Shown here: piece after piece, positions 8,530-16,121 of the stretch
Numbering within the stretch: the first letter of the stretch is position 1
Layout of the letters: each line of letters opens with the position of its first letter
Origin: Planctomycetales bacterium ZRK34
GTDB lineage: Bacteria > Planctomycetota > Phycisphaerae > Phycisphaerales > Zrk34
Length of the DNA: 64,000 nucleotides
Direction of reading: 5' to 3'
Assembly: GCA_014873095.1 (NCBI GenBank)
Contig: CP050848.1
Span: 4,709,850 to 4,773,849, forward strand
Notes under the pieces: model-generated
Database searches by the model: none
Seen by the model: only the letters and a program-made list of their open reading frames with translations
What the model was told of the DNA's origin: nothing
Made by a program: the position numbers and the translations under genes

Positions 8530-10533
8530 TCAAGGTTGCTGATCGCCGGGATCCTGCTGAATCTTCACCGGCAGCATGACCTGGTTGACGACGACGTACG
8601 GCTGAGCGTCGATGTGCTCCAGCGAATTGGCGTACTGGGTCGTCGTGGTCGAAGTCGGCACCGCCAGCAGGGCGACGCGTGAGCTGGGCAGATTCGGCAG
8701 TTCGCTGCGGCCGATCGCCAGGTTGTTCGGTTCATTTAATCGCAGCACGGTGTACAGCGCGTCGTCGCGGATATCCAGCAGCTCCTGCATCGCTTTGAAA
8801 AGCTGCTTCTGATTGGCGACGCGGCTCATGTGCGGCTTCATCGTCATCAGCAGCTGAGCGTACGGCTGGGCGCCGCCGATCATCAGGTTGTACTGGCCGT
8901 CCGGCGTGTTGTCGGGAATCTTCAACTCGACGCGCTGAATCTTTTCAGGGTCGCGGAAAGGCTGCAGCCGAACGTGAACGACCAGCGTATCGCCGGGTTT
9001 GACGACCGACTGCTGCAGCGTGGCGCCGACGATCTGCGCGATCTCCAGGTCGCTGCGGATTTCGAGGGTGGTGTCGACGGATTCGACCTGCATGGTGCCG
9101 AACTCGTTTTCGATGAGCGTGGCGATGGGGGGCACCATGGCGGCGGGGATGCGGGAAGCGTTGGCGTTGGGGGCGATCGAGCGGATGTCCAGCGATTTGC
9201 CGCCGACGAATTTGACCTGTGAATTCAGGTGGACGGTGTTGATTCGCGGCAGGGTGGTGTCGGTGTCGATGGAAGCGGCGGCGGAGGCGGCGATGAGGGC
9301 GGGCAGCAGGCGATTGTGATGAACAATGGTGTATTCGAAGTCGGTGTTCAGCTCGGGCGAATCGACCCAGCGGACATGCACACGCGCCGGGGCTGAGGGG
9401 AAGTTCACGCCGGGCTTACCGACGACGGCGACGGCTTCGTCACGCACGACCGCGCCGGTGATCTTCAACGATCCGCCGAGCTTGAAGCTGGCGTCGAGGT
9501 TCGGCTGAATGAAGTGAACGAACCCGGTGGCCATGGGCACATCGGTGTCGCCCTCGGCGAACATGCGATGGCCGAACGCCAGGGCGGTGCCATCGGGCAG
9601 CACATCGGTGCAGGTGCCGATGGCGGCCATGTCGATCGGACCGTAGGCCAGCGGTATGGCGAACACCGAGCCCGGCGCCATCTTCACCTTGTCGGGGTCG
9701 ATCCACTTGGGGGCGAGCCCGGCGCTGGCGTCGGCGTTGCCGGCCATGGCGGACAGACCCACCGGCGCGAAGTACGGCGCCAGCAGTTGGGCCTGTTGCG
9801 GAGAGCCGACGCTGACCGGCAGCATCATGCGCTTGGCACCCTTGGGCGGGGCGGTCGGCAGCGGGGTGTTTTCAGCGGGGGGGGTATAACCGACGAGTTT
9901 ACTGATGGCGGCCAAGCGCCAGGTCTGTTGAGCGTCGAGGTTGTTCTGACGGGCGATCTGCCAAGTGGCGGCGAGGTTCTGATCCAACGCGGCGGCGCCG
10001 GCTTCGATGGGCTTTTGTGCATCGGGAAGTTTGGCGCGGTTGCCGGCCCGGAGCATATTCTCGATCGGTTGAACACCGACGTAGCAGTCTTTACCGAGGC
10101 GATGGCCGAAGGCGAAGGCGCCGATGATGCGACCGCCGGCGCCGATCTTGCGCTGGTCCGCCGGGCCGTCCTTGTCGGTCCACAGATAAATCGGCGAGCC
10201 GCTCATGCCCTGCACGGGGCCGGTCAACTGCATGCGCGGGTCGGGGCAACGAATCCATACGACCGCCTTGTCCGGGCTGAAGCCCTGCTCCACGGAAACG
10301 ACTTCGACGGGAAACGGCTCGGGGGTCGCGCCATGAAAGACAGTGACGCCGTAGCCCTTCATGCCGGGGCTGACTTCGTCGATGCGCATGTGCCGGGCGG
10401 GGTCGAATCCCGGCGGCGGGGCGGGTTGTTTCTGGGGTGGAGCGGCGGGCTTGTCCGCAGCCAAGGTCACCACGCCTGAACCGGCGAAAACCAAAAGCCA
10501 CGAAATGATCATCACACGTATGAAGCTGCGCAT
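8530..10533 (-). CDS. Secreted SpoIVB-type (S55) peptidase domain protein
   Basis: A 667-residue protein. The ATG at 10533 gives a signal peptide (residues 1-25, cleavage after LAA or TLA); the open frame continues upstream only as a shadow of rnc. The first 170 mature residues match the S55 domain of Bacillus SpoIVB: GPVQGMSGSPIYL (105-117) carries the GMSGSP serine motif, followed by IIGAFAFGH and YVGVQPIENML at the spacing of SpoIVB. SpoIVB is a serine protease that signals across the spore membrane. This organism shows no sporulation genes here, so the domain probably serves another envelope function. The remaining 400 residues are beta-rich and unrecognised. It is the first gene of a run with the beta-propeller protein and rpmH, divergent from rnc. 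Confidence 0.82.
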   Translation of the reverse strand: MRSFIRVMIISWLLVFAGSGVVTLAADKPAAPPQKQPAPPPGFDPARHMRIDEVSPGMKGYGVTVFHGATPEPFPVEVVSVEQGFSPDKAVVWIRCPDPRMQLTGPVQGMSGSPIYLWTDKDGPADQRKIGAGGRIIGAFAFGHRLGKDCYVGVQPIENMLRAGNRAKLPDAQKPIEAGAAALDQNLAATWQIARQNNLDAQQTWRLAAISKLVGYTPPAENTPLPTAPPKGAKRMMLPVSVGSPQQAQLLAPYFAPVGLSAMAGNADASAGLAPKWIDPDKVKMAPGSVFAIPLAYGPIDMAAIGTCTDVLPDGTALAFGHRMFAEGDTDVPMATGFVHFIQPNLDASFKLGGSLKITGAVVRDEAVAVVGKPGVNFPSAPARVHVRWVDSPELNTDFEYTIVHHNRLLPALIAASAAASIDTDTTLPRINTVHLNSQVKFVGGKSLDIRSIAPNANASRIPAAMVPPIATLIENEFGTMQVESVDTTLEIRSDLEIAQIVGATLQQSVVKPGDTLVVHVRLQPFRDPEKIQRVELKIPDNTPDGQYNLMIGGAQPYAQLLMTMKPHMSRVANQKQLFKAMQELLDIRDDALYTVLRLNEPNNLAIGRSELPNLPSSRVALLAVPTSTTTTQYANSLEHIDAQPYVVVNQVMLPVKIQQDPGDQQP

Positions 10534-10561
10534 TGCGTAAAGGTATCCGTGTCGGAAATAA

Positions 10562-10590
10562 TTGACAAGTCGAGCCGGTAAAAGTATTTT
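10562..10590 (+). promoter_or_regulatory. Sigma-70-type promoter of rnc
   Basis: TTGACA (10562-10567, perfect) is followed by a 17-base spacer and TATTTT (10585-10590, 4 of 6). Transcription would start near 10597, leaving a leader of about 85 bases before the rnc ATG. The TTG that opens the longest reading frame is the first half of this -35 box, which argues against the extended N-terminus. Confidence 0.55.
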
Positions 10591-10681
10591 AGACTTGGGT
10601 GATCTTAGTCCCACGCTCCCACTTCCGCAGGTCGGTCCGGGACGACCTTCAGAAGCGGATAGCGTGCATAACGAGGTTGTC

Positions 10682-11419
10682 ATGCACGATACCAGTATCG
10701 ATTTGGCCGCACGGGTCGAAGAAGTTGTCGGGTACAAATTTCTCAAGCCGGAGTTGGTCGTCGAAGCGTTGACCCATGCGTCGATCGCGGAGAATCGGCT
10801 CAACTCCAACGAACGCATGGAATTCCTCGGCGACTCGATCCTCGGGGCGGTCACTTGCGAGTACCTGTTCCATCACTACCCCGAATACCTCGAAGGCGAG
10901 TTGACGAAGATCAAAAGCGCCGTGGTCAGCCGGCGGGTTTGTGCCGAAATCGCCGAGGCGCTGGGGCTGCCCGAGCTGTTGCAACTGGGCAAGGGCATGA
11001 GCACACGCGACAAGCTGCCGTCGAGCCTGGCCGCGGCGGTGTACGAGTCGATGGTGGCGGCGATCTACCTTGATGGGGGATTCGAGCCCGTCCGACAATT
11101 CATCCTCAAATACCTGGAGCCGGTCATCGCCGAGACGGCCGCCTCCACGCATCAGCAGAACTTCAAATCCGTGCTTCAGCAACATGCCCAAAAGCACTTG
11201 GATGAGTTGCCCTGCTACCAGTTGCTCGACGAGAAGGGCCCGGACCATTCGAAATGTTTTCAGGTCTGCGTCGAGATCAACGGCCGCCGCTACGGCGCCG
11301 CCTGGGGATCGAACAAGAAAGAAGCCGAGCAACAGGCCGCCTTGCTGGCGCTGACCGAACTGGGCGTGGTCGAAGTCAACGGAGAAGGACAAGTGGTACT
11401 GGCCGAGAGTGCTCAATGA
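10682..11419 (+). CDS. rnc: Ribonuclease III
   Basis: A 245-residue endonuclease that cuts double-stranded RNA, including rRNA precursors. The RNase III signature ERMEFLGDS (44-52) supplies the first metal ligands, YESMVAAIYLDGG (121-133) the second acidic cluster, and residues about 165-235 form the double-stranded RNA binding domain. The ATG at 10682 follows ACGAGG. One residue is unusual. Where most family members have Asp (for example ADxFEALIGAIYLD) this protein has Ala119, so the ligand matching E. coli Asp114 is missing while Glu122 (Glu117) is kept. Downstream, two hairpins and a T run end the unit. Confidence 0.93.
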   Translation: MHDTSIDLAARVEEVVGYKFLKPELVVEALTHASIAENRLNSNERMEFLGDSILGAVTCEYLFHHYPEYLEGELTKIKSAVVSRRVCAEIAEALGLPELLQLGKGMSTRDKLPSSLAAAVYESMVAAIYLDGGFEPVRQFILKYLEPVIAETAASTHQQNFKSVLQQHAQKHLDELPCYQLLDEKGPDHSKCFQVCVEINGRRYGAAWGSNKKEAEQQAALLALTELGVVEVNGEGQVVLAESAQ

Positions 11420-11425
11420 CCATCG

Positions 11426-11446
11426 CCGCAGGCTGACAGCCTGCGG
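11426..11446. repeat. Short palindrome after rnc
   Basis: A perfect 9-bp inverted repeat with a 3-base loop, CCGCAGGCT-GAC-AGCCTGCGG. It begins 6 bases after the rnc stop and precedes a second hairpin that ends in a T run. It has the same short-loop design as the arms of the nested palindromes elsewhere in this window. Confidence 0.7.
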
Positions 11447-11457
11447 ACTGCGGAGTT

Positions 11458-11483
11458 CGCGACCTGTCCGGTCGCGGCTTTTT
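11458..11483 (+). terminator. Rho-independent terminator of rnc
   Basis: Stem CGCGACC / GGTCGCG (11458-11464 and 11470-11476) with a 5-base loop, followed by GCTTTTTG. It lies between the rnc stop and the next plus-strand gene. Confidence 0.7.
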
Positions 11484-11532
11484 GAATATTTGAACATTGG
11501 TCATGGCTCATCCAACCTGATAAAACAATCTC

Positions 11533-13167
11533 ATGCTCACATTCGCGATGATTCTCGACAACCCCGGCGAGCAGCCGCAGACAACGCGCTACCGCGATCC
11601 GCGTGTGCTGCGCGACCTGGGCTACAGCGACCTGGTGGTTTACCAGACGACCGGACTCAGCGGCCTGCTGGGTCCGCACACGCTTGCATCGCCGGATGTG
11701 CGGCAATGGGTGACCGAGCAATACGATGCGGTCCACCACACCGTGCAGACCGCCAAGGACGCCGGCCTCGGCGTCTGGCTGACCTACGACGCCCCGAGTC
11801 TGGCCCGCGAGCTGATGGGCTCGGCGATGACGTGCATCAACCATCGCCCCCCGCAGCTTTGCCCGGCTTCGGATGAACTGCTGGAAATGGCCGGTGAGTG
11901 CCTGGACGCCATGATCGGGCGATTCGATCCGATCGACGGCATCGTGTTGCGCCTCGGCGACAACGATGCGGCGAAGCTGCCTTACCTGGTCGGCAACGAT
12001 GTGTATGCTCCGCACTGCTCGCGGTGCGCCAGCATGGGCCGGGCCGATCGCATGGTGCGCTTTGCAAAATATTTCTACGAGCTGGTCGTCGGCAAGCTGA
12101 ATCGCAAGCTGATGATTCGTGCGTGGAATGTGAAGCCCGGCGGCATGCATGACACGCCTGAACTTTGCCAGCGCATCGTCGATCGCCTGCCGGAAGACGA
12201 CCGCCTGCTGCTGTCGTTCAAGTTCACGCAGACCGACTTCTGGCGTTACCAGAAGTGGAACCCGTCGAGCCTGGTCTGCGGCAATCGGCCGATCATCTAC
12301 GAATTGCAGTGCCAGCGCGAGTTTGAAGGCAAGGGCGCGGTGCCGAACTATCAGCCGCCGCTGTGGCGTGACGGGATGGTGGAAGTGCCGGACGCGGTGG
12401 GTCTGGCCGATGTCAGCGAGCAGGTGAACCTGGCGGGCTTGTGGGCGTGGGTACGCGGCGGGGGATGGCGCGGGCCGTACGTGAGCAGCGATCGTGAAGC
12501 GTGGATCGACGCCAATGTCATGGCGGTGCCCAAACTCGCCGACGACCCGAAGGCTGAACCCGACGCGCTGGCGCGGCAGTGGGTGCAGGAGCGGTTGGGC
12601 ATCACCGAAGACGTCGAAGTCGATGCGATCCTCAAGACGCTGCAGGATTCACCGCAGAATGTGCTGCAGACGTTTTACATCGGACCGTACGCCCGGGGCC
12701 GCGCCGACTCGTGGCACCCCTCGGCGAACCTGATGCAGGACGATCAGATCGACGCCGAGGCGGCATGGACGATCATCCAGCGCCTTAGTGATCGTGATCT
12801 GGATGAGCTGGTTGACGAGAAGCGTGCCGCCGAGCAGCGGCTTACCGATGACTACCGTGTGATGTCACGCATTGCGGATCGACTCAAGGAGCCGCTTTGC
12901 GATGTGCTGCCGACGAGCCTGGAGTACATGCTGACGCTGACGCAAACGCTGGCGGCGCTGCTGTCCGGTCTGGCTGCGTATCGGCGTCACCTGCGCAAGC
13001 CCGATGCGTCGCAGGCTCATGAAGCGATCGCCCGCCTGCAGGAATGTCAGAAACGCTGGCTGGCGCACACGCAGGCGGTCAGCTCCCGGCGCGGGTCGGC
13101 GACGACGTTCAGTTCCGATACGCTTTTCGACATGACCCAACGCATCCTCGACGAACTGTCCGATTAA
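11533..13167 (+). CDS. TIM-barrel-like protein of unknown function
   Basis: A 544-residue soluble protein without a signal peptide. The first 330 residues read like a (beta/alpha)8 barrel: 'RVLRDLGYSDLVVYQ', 'GLGVWLTYDAPSL', 'DGIVLRLGDND', 'KLMIRAWNV' and 'LLLSFKFTQTDFW' are regularly spaced strand ends with acidic and aromatic residues, as in glycoside hydrolases of the alpha-glucuronidase or hexosaminidase type. I cannot assign a family or a catalytic pair with confidence. The C-terminal 200 residues are helical and rich in Leu, Arg and Gln. No Shine-Dalgarno sequence is visible before the ATG. A WYL regulator follows 30 bases later on the same strand and may be cotranscribed. Confidence 0.7.
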   Translation: MLTFAMILDNPGEQPQTTRYRDPRVLRDLGYSDLVVYQTTGLSGLLGPHTLASPDVRQWVTEQYDAVHHTVQTAKDAGLGVWLTYDAPSLARELMGSAMTCINHRPPQLCPASDELLEMAGECLDAMIGRFDPIDGIVLRLGDNDAAKLPYLVGNDVYAPHCSRCASMGRADRMVRFAKYFYELVVGKLNRKLMIRAWNVKPGGMHDTPELCQRIVDRLPEDDRLLLSFKFTQTDFWRYQKWNPSSLVCGNRPIIYELQCQREFEGKGAVPNYQPPLWRDGMVEVPDAVGLADVSEQVNLAGLWAWVRGGGWRGPYVSSDREAWIDANVMAVPKLADDPKAEPDALARQWVQERLGITEDVEVDAILKTLQDSPQNVLQTFYIGPYARGRADSWHPSANLMQDDQIDAEAAWTIIQRLSDRDLDELVDEKRAAEQRLTDDYRVMSRIADRLKEPLCDVLPTSLEYMLTLTQTLAALLSGLAAYRRHLRKPDASQAHEAIARLQECQKRWLAHTQAVSSRRGSATTFSSDTLFDMTQRILDELSD

Positions 13168-13197
13168 CGCGAGGGCGCACCTTGGGGAAGCTCGACC

Positions 13198-14178
13198 ATG
13201 AACGTCGGACGACTGCATCGCGTACTCAAACTGCTGACTATCCTGCAAGGCGGCACCAGCCTCTCCGCTGATGCGCTGGCCGAGCAGATGGGCGTGAGTC
13301 GGCGCACGCTCTTCCGCGATCTGAAAATGCTTGAAGCCGCCGGCATTCCCTACTACCACGAAGCTGGTGTGGGCTATCGCGTGTCGCCCAGTTTTTTCCT
13401 GCCGCCGGTGAATCTGAAAATCACCGAGGCACTGGGCCTGATGACGCTGGCCAAGTCCGCCGAGGCCAACCGCCATCAGCCGCTGGCCGCCCCGACCATC
13501 GAAGCCGTGCAGAAACTCATGGCCATGATGCCGCAGCCGTTTCGGCAGGTCATCACCGATATGCTGGGCCACATCTCGGTCCGCCCCGCGCCCGCCGTGA
13601 CGCCCGCCCTGAATCATCACGACCACTACGCGCTGCTGCAGCGGGCCGTTGATGAAACCCGCGTCATCCAGATGCGCTACCACAGCCTGTTCGACGGCGG
13701 CGAGGTCGACGTCGTGCTCCACCCGTACCACCTGCACTTCGCCACACGCGCCTGGTACGTGATCGGCCGCTGCACCAGAACCAAGCAGACGCGCACCTAC
13801 AAGCTCGCGCGCATCCGTGATCTGTTTCTGACCGACCGCCGCTTCCGTCGGCCCGCCGGCTTCAACATCGACAACTACCTCGGCAAAGCCTGGCAGCTCA
13901 TCCCCGAGGGCAAGGTCTACCGCATCGAACTCGAGTTCACCGCCAAGGTCGGCACCAACGTCAGCGAAATTCTCTGGCACCCGACCCAGCAACAGGAACT
14001 GCTTTCCGACGGCCGATGCATCATGCACTTCGAAGTCGACGGGATCAACGAAATCAGTTGGTGGCTGCTGGGCTACGGCGACCAGGTGATCGTCCGCAAG
14101 CCCGCCGCCCTGCGCAAGCGCATGATCGAGTTCCACCGCTCGGCCCTCGAGCGTTACGAACAGGCGGACAAATCATGA
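13198..14178 (+). CDS. WYL-domain transcriptional regulator
   Basis: A 326-residue cytosolic regulator of the YafY/PafC type. An N-terminal winged helix-turn-helix (residues about 5-60; LSADALAEQMGVSRRTLFRD) binds DNA. The WYL domain (about 140-225) includes IQMRYHSLFDGG, the strand VVLHPYHLHFATRAWYVIGR and TYKLARIRDL. A C-terminal WCX-like extension follows. WYL domains sense small ligands or nucleic acids and often control DNA-damage or defence genes. The target here is not evident. The stop codon overlaps the dtd start as ATGA (14175-14178), so the two genes are translationally coupled. Confidence 0.88.
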   Translation: MNVGRLHRVLKLLTILQGGTSLSADALAEQMGVSRRTLFRDLKMLEAAGIPYYHEAGVGYRVSPSFFLPPVNLKITEALGLMTLAKSAEANRHQPLAAPTIEAVQKLMAMMPQPFRQVITDMLGHISVRPAPAVTPALNHHDHYALLQRAVDETRVIQMRYHSLFDGGEVDVVLHPYHLHFATRAWYVIGRCTRTKQTRTYKLARIRDLFLTDRRFRRPAGFNIDNYLGKAWQLIPEGKVYRIELEFTAKVGTNVSEILWHPTQQQELLSDGRCIMHFEVDGINEISWWLLGYGDQVIVRKPAALRKRMIEFHRSALERYEQADKS

Positions 14179-14612
14179 AGGCGGTGGTGTGTCGTGTGAA
14201 TCGTGCTGCCGTGCGCGTCGAGGATCAGGTCGTCGGCGAGATCGCGCGCGGCCTGCTGGCCTACATCGGGTTCATCGACGGCGATGACGCCTCGAAGCTG
14301 CCGTGGATGGCGAACAAGCTCGCCTCGCTGCGACTGTTTCCCGATGACGATGGCAAGATGAACCGCTCGACGCGCGACATCGGCGGGGGCCTTCTGCTGA
14401 TTCCGAATTTCACGCTTGCCGGGCAGACCCGCAAGGGCAATCGCCCCAGCTTCACCGAGGCGCTGGACCCAACGCTGGCCGGTCCGCTGTTCGATCAGTT
14501 TGCCGCGGCATGCAGCGAGTTCGTCCCCGTCGCCACTGGCATCTTCGGCGCCCACATGATCATCGACAGCCAGTGCGACGGCCCGATCACCGTCATCGTC
14601 GAATCTCCGTAA
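14175..14612 (+). CDS. dtd: D-aminoacyl-tRNA deacylase
   Basis: A 145-residue enzyme that removes D-amino acids (and glycine from tRNA-Ala) from mischarged tRNAs. The N-terminus MKAVVCRVNRAAVRV, the strand IARGLLAYIGF, KGNRPSF and the C-terminal DGPITVIVE follow the family throughout, including the Gly-Pro motif. Two positions differ from E. coli Dtd: the active-site SQFTL is PNFTL here, and NDGPVT is CDGPIT. The open frame extends upstream inside the WYL gene, but homology begins at the ATG at 14175, which overlaps the WYL stop by four bases. Confidence 0.87.
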   Translation: MKAVVCRVNRAAVRVEDQVVGEIARGLLAYIGFIDGDDASKLPWMANKLASLRLFPDDDGKMNRSTRDIGGGLLLIPNFTLAGQTRKGNRPSFTEALDPTLAGPLFDQFAAACSEFVPVATGIFGAHMIIDSQCDGPITVIVESP

Positions 14613-14662
14613 TCCACGGATTCCCCGATGGGTCCGCCCGCCGAATCGGCTAAACTGTCGGC

Positions 14663-15271
14663 ATGTTTACAGGCATTGTTCAAACCACCGGGCGCGTCGA
14701 AGCGATTCACACCACCGACGCCGGCGCGCGGCTCATCATCGATTCCGGCGGCTGGTCCTACAAGCCCGGCCCGGGCGACTCGGTCGCCGTCTGTGGCTGC
14801 TGTCTGACCCACGCCCCCCACGAGAACGATCCCGCCGATCGACTCGTTTTCGATGTCATTCACGAAACGCTGCGCAAGACCGCCCTCGGTCGTCTCGGCG
14901 TCGGCTCCAGGGTGAATCTCGAACCCTGCGTGCGGCCGATGGATCACCTCGGCGGCCACTTCGTGCTCGGCCACATCGATGCCACCGGCGCCGTCGCCGA
15001 AATCGAAACCCGCGGCGGCGAGCACCTGCTGACCATCACCACCACGACCGAGATGTTCCGCTACATCGTGCCTACCGGCTCGGTCGCCATCGACGGCGTC
15101 AGCCTCACCATCGCCGCCATCGACCGTGACAATCTCCGCTTCACCGTCGCGCTGATCCCGACGACGCTGGACCTGACCACGCTCGGCGACCTGAAGGTCG
15201 GCGACCCGGTCAACCTCGAAGCCGACGTCCTGGTCAAAGCCGTCGTCCACAACATGCCGCAGGTCGGTTGA
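14663..15271 (+). CDS. ribE: Riboflavin synthase, alpha chain
   Basis: A 202-residue enzyme made of two similar lumazine-binding barrels. It converts two molecules of 6,7-dimethyl-8-ribityllumazine into riboflavin. The N-terminal MFTGIVQ is the family start. Repeat 1 includes GDSVAVCGCCLT and GGHFVLGHIDATG; repeat 2 includes GSVAIDGVSLTI, FTVALIPTTLDLTTLG and GDPVNLEAD. The usual NGVCLT of repeat 1 is CGCCLT here, giving two extra cysteines at nearby positions. No other riboflavin genes are adjacent. Confidence 0.92.
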   Translation: MFTGIVQTTGRVEAIHTTDAGARLIIDSGGWSYKPGPGDSVAVCGCCLTHAPHENDPADRLVFDVIHETLRKTALGRLGVGSRVNLEPCVRPMDHLGGHFVLGHIDATGAVAEIETRGGEHLLTITTTTEMFRYIVPTGSVAIDGVSLTIAAIDRDNLRFTVALIPTTLDLTTLGDLKVGDPVNLEADVLVKAVVHNMPQVG

Positions 15272-15274
15272 CCC

Positions 15275-15299
15275 GTTAATTGGTTAACTGGTTAATCAG
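15275..15299. repeat. GTTAAYTG repeat, left copy
   Basis: Three tandem 8-base units (GTTAATTG, GTTAACTG, GTTAATCA) begin 4 bases after the ribE stop. A 16-base core (15278-15293) is found inverted at 16103-16118, so the two copies bracket the gene at 15443-16048. Confidence 0.75.
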
Positions 15300-15442
15300 G
15301 CACTCCCCCCCCAAGCCCGATGCTGAGCCCCGCGAAGCGTCGGGGTATGTGTGGTGGTACAGCTCCCGCCTTGCACTTTGAATGGTTTCTGCCATCATCG
15401 GACAGTCATATGCCCCCTTCACATTTGCCGGGAGGTTGCCCG

Positions 15443-16048
15443 ATGTCACGTTACCGCATGATGGCAGTTTTGGTCTTGGTCCTCAGTGCCGCCTTCTTGA
15501 TCGCAGGCGAAGTAGACCAACGGGATTTTCAGACTGTCAAAGCCAAAGCCGCCACAGTCCGTTTTGATCAGGCCATCAAGCAAGCCGATGCTCTGCATCA
15601 AAGAACAATCGCCGAAGCGCGCCGACAGTACATGGCCGATTTAAATGAGGCCATGGTCGAAGCAACCAAAGCGGGCAATCTGGAAGAAGCAATCCGCCTG
15701 CGCGATGCGATGCGAGAAATCCAGGAATCCAAAGTTGCCCGCCCGGATAACGAAATCCCATCGGGGCGTGAAACCTTAACAAAAAGCCTGATCGGCAGCA
15801 CATGGCTTACCAACAATGGTACTGACAAAGTGCAGTATCAAGCTGATGGCACAGGCACTGAAAATGGAAAGTCTGCATTCAAATGGGCGGCATTAGATGA
15901 CCAGCGGGTTGTGTGGTACTGGATCAATAGCAGTTATGTGACACTTCTGGTGTTCGACCAAAATGCGACTCGCTGCACCTTTTACGGATTAGACCAGACA
16001 GATAAACGCAAAAATAGGCCCACAAAGATCGGGACTCGCGTCAAGTAG
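15443..16048 (+). CDS. Exported protein of unknown function, atypical composition
   Basis: A 201-residue protein. The ATG at 15443 follows GGGAGG by 8 bases and gives a signal peptide (core about residues 6-21). Residues about 28-95 are a charged helix rich in Ala, Glu, Arg and Lys, probably a coiled coil (LNEAMVEATKAGNLEEAIRL resembles a helical hairpin). The last 100 residues are a small beta domain of the type 'IGSTWLTNNG ... VQYQADGTGTENG ... FKWAALDD', like single-domain proteins common in Planctomycetota. GC content is about 50% in sampled rows against about 68% in pheT. Inverted 16-base repeats flank it, suggesting it arrived as a unit. Confidence 0.72.
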   Translation: MSRYRMMAVLVLVLSAAFLIAGEVDQRDFQTVKAKAATVRFDQAIKQADALHQRTIAEARRQYMADLNEAMVEATKAGNLEEAIRLRDAMREIQESKVARPDNEIPSGRETLTKSLIGSTWLTNNGTDKVQYQADGTGTENGKSAFKWAALDDQRVVWYWINSSYVTLLVFDQNATRCTFYGLDQTDKRKNRPTKIGTRVK

Positions 16049-16097
16049 ACAAAGATTGCTCGCGCCCCGCACAGTTGAACATCAGATTCGTAGACAC

Positions 16098-16121
16098 CAG
16101 TCAACCAGTTAACCAATTCAG
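16098..16121. repeat. GTTAAYTG repeat, right copy (inverted)
   Basis: The 16-base segment 16103-16118 is the exact reverse complement of 15278-15293. It overlaps the stop codon of the minus-strand lipoprotein gene that ends at 16118. Confidence 0.7.

Noticed and set aside
10562..10681. N-terminal extension of RNase III by 40 codons
   Set aside because: The TTG start is part of a perfect -35 box, and RNase III homology begins at 10682, which has its own ribosome site.
10534..10854. N-terminal extension of the S55-peptidase protein by 107 codons
   Set aside because: This part is antisense to rnc; the signal peptide starts at 10533.
12865..14136. Open frame of 423 codons on the minus strand
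   Set aside because: Antisense to the WYL regulator and the TIM-barrel-like gene; no recognisable motif.
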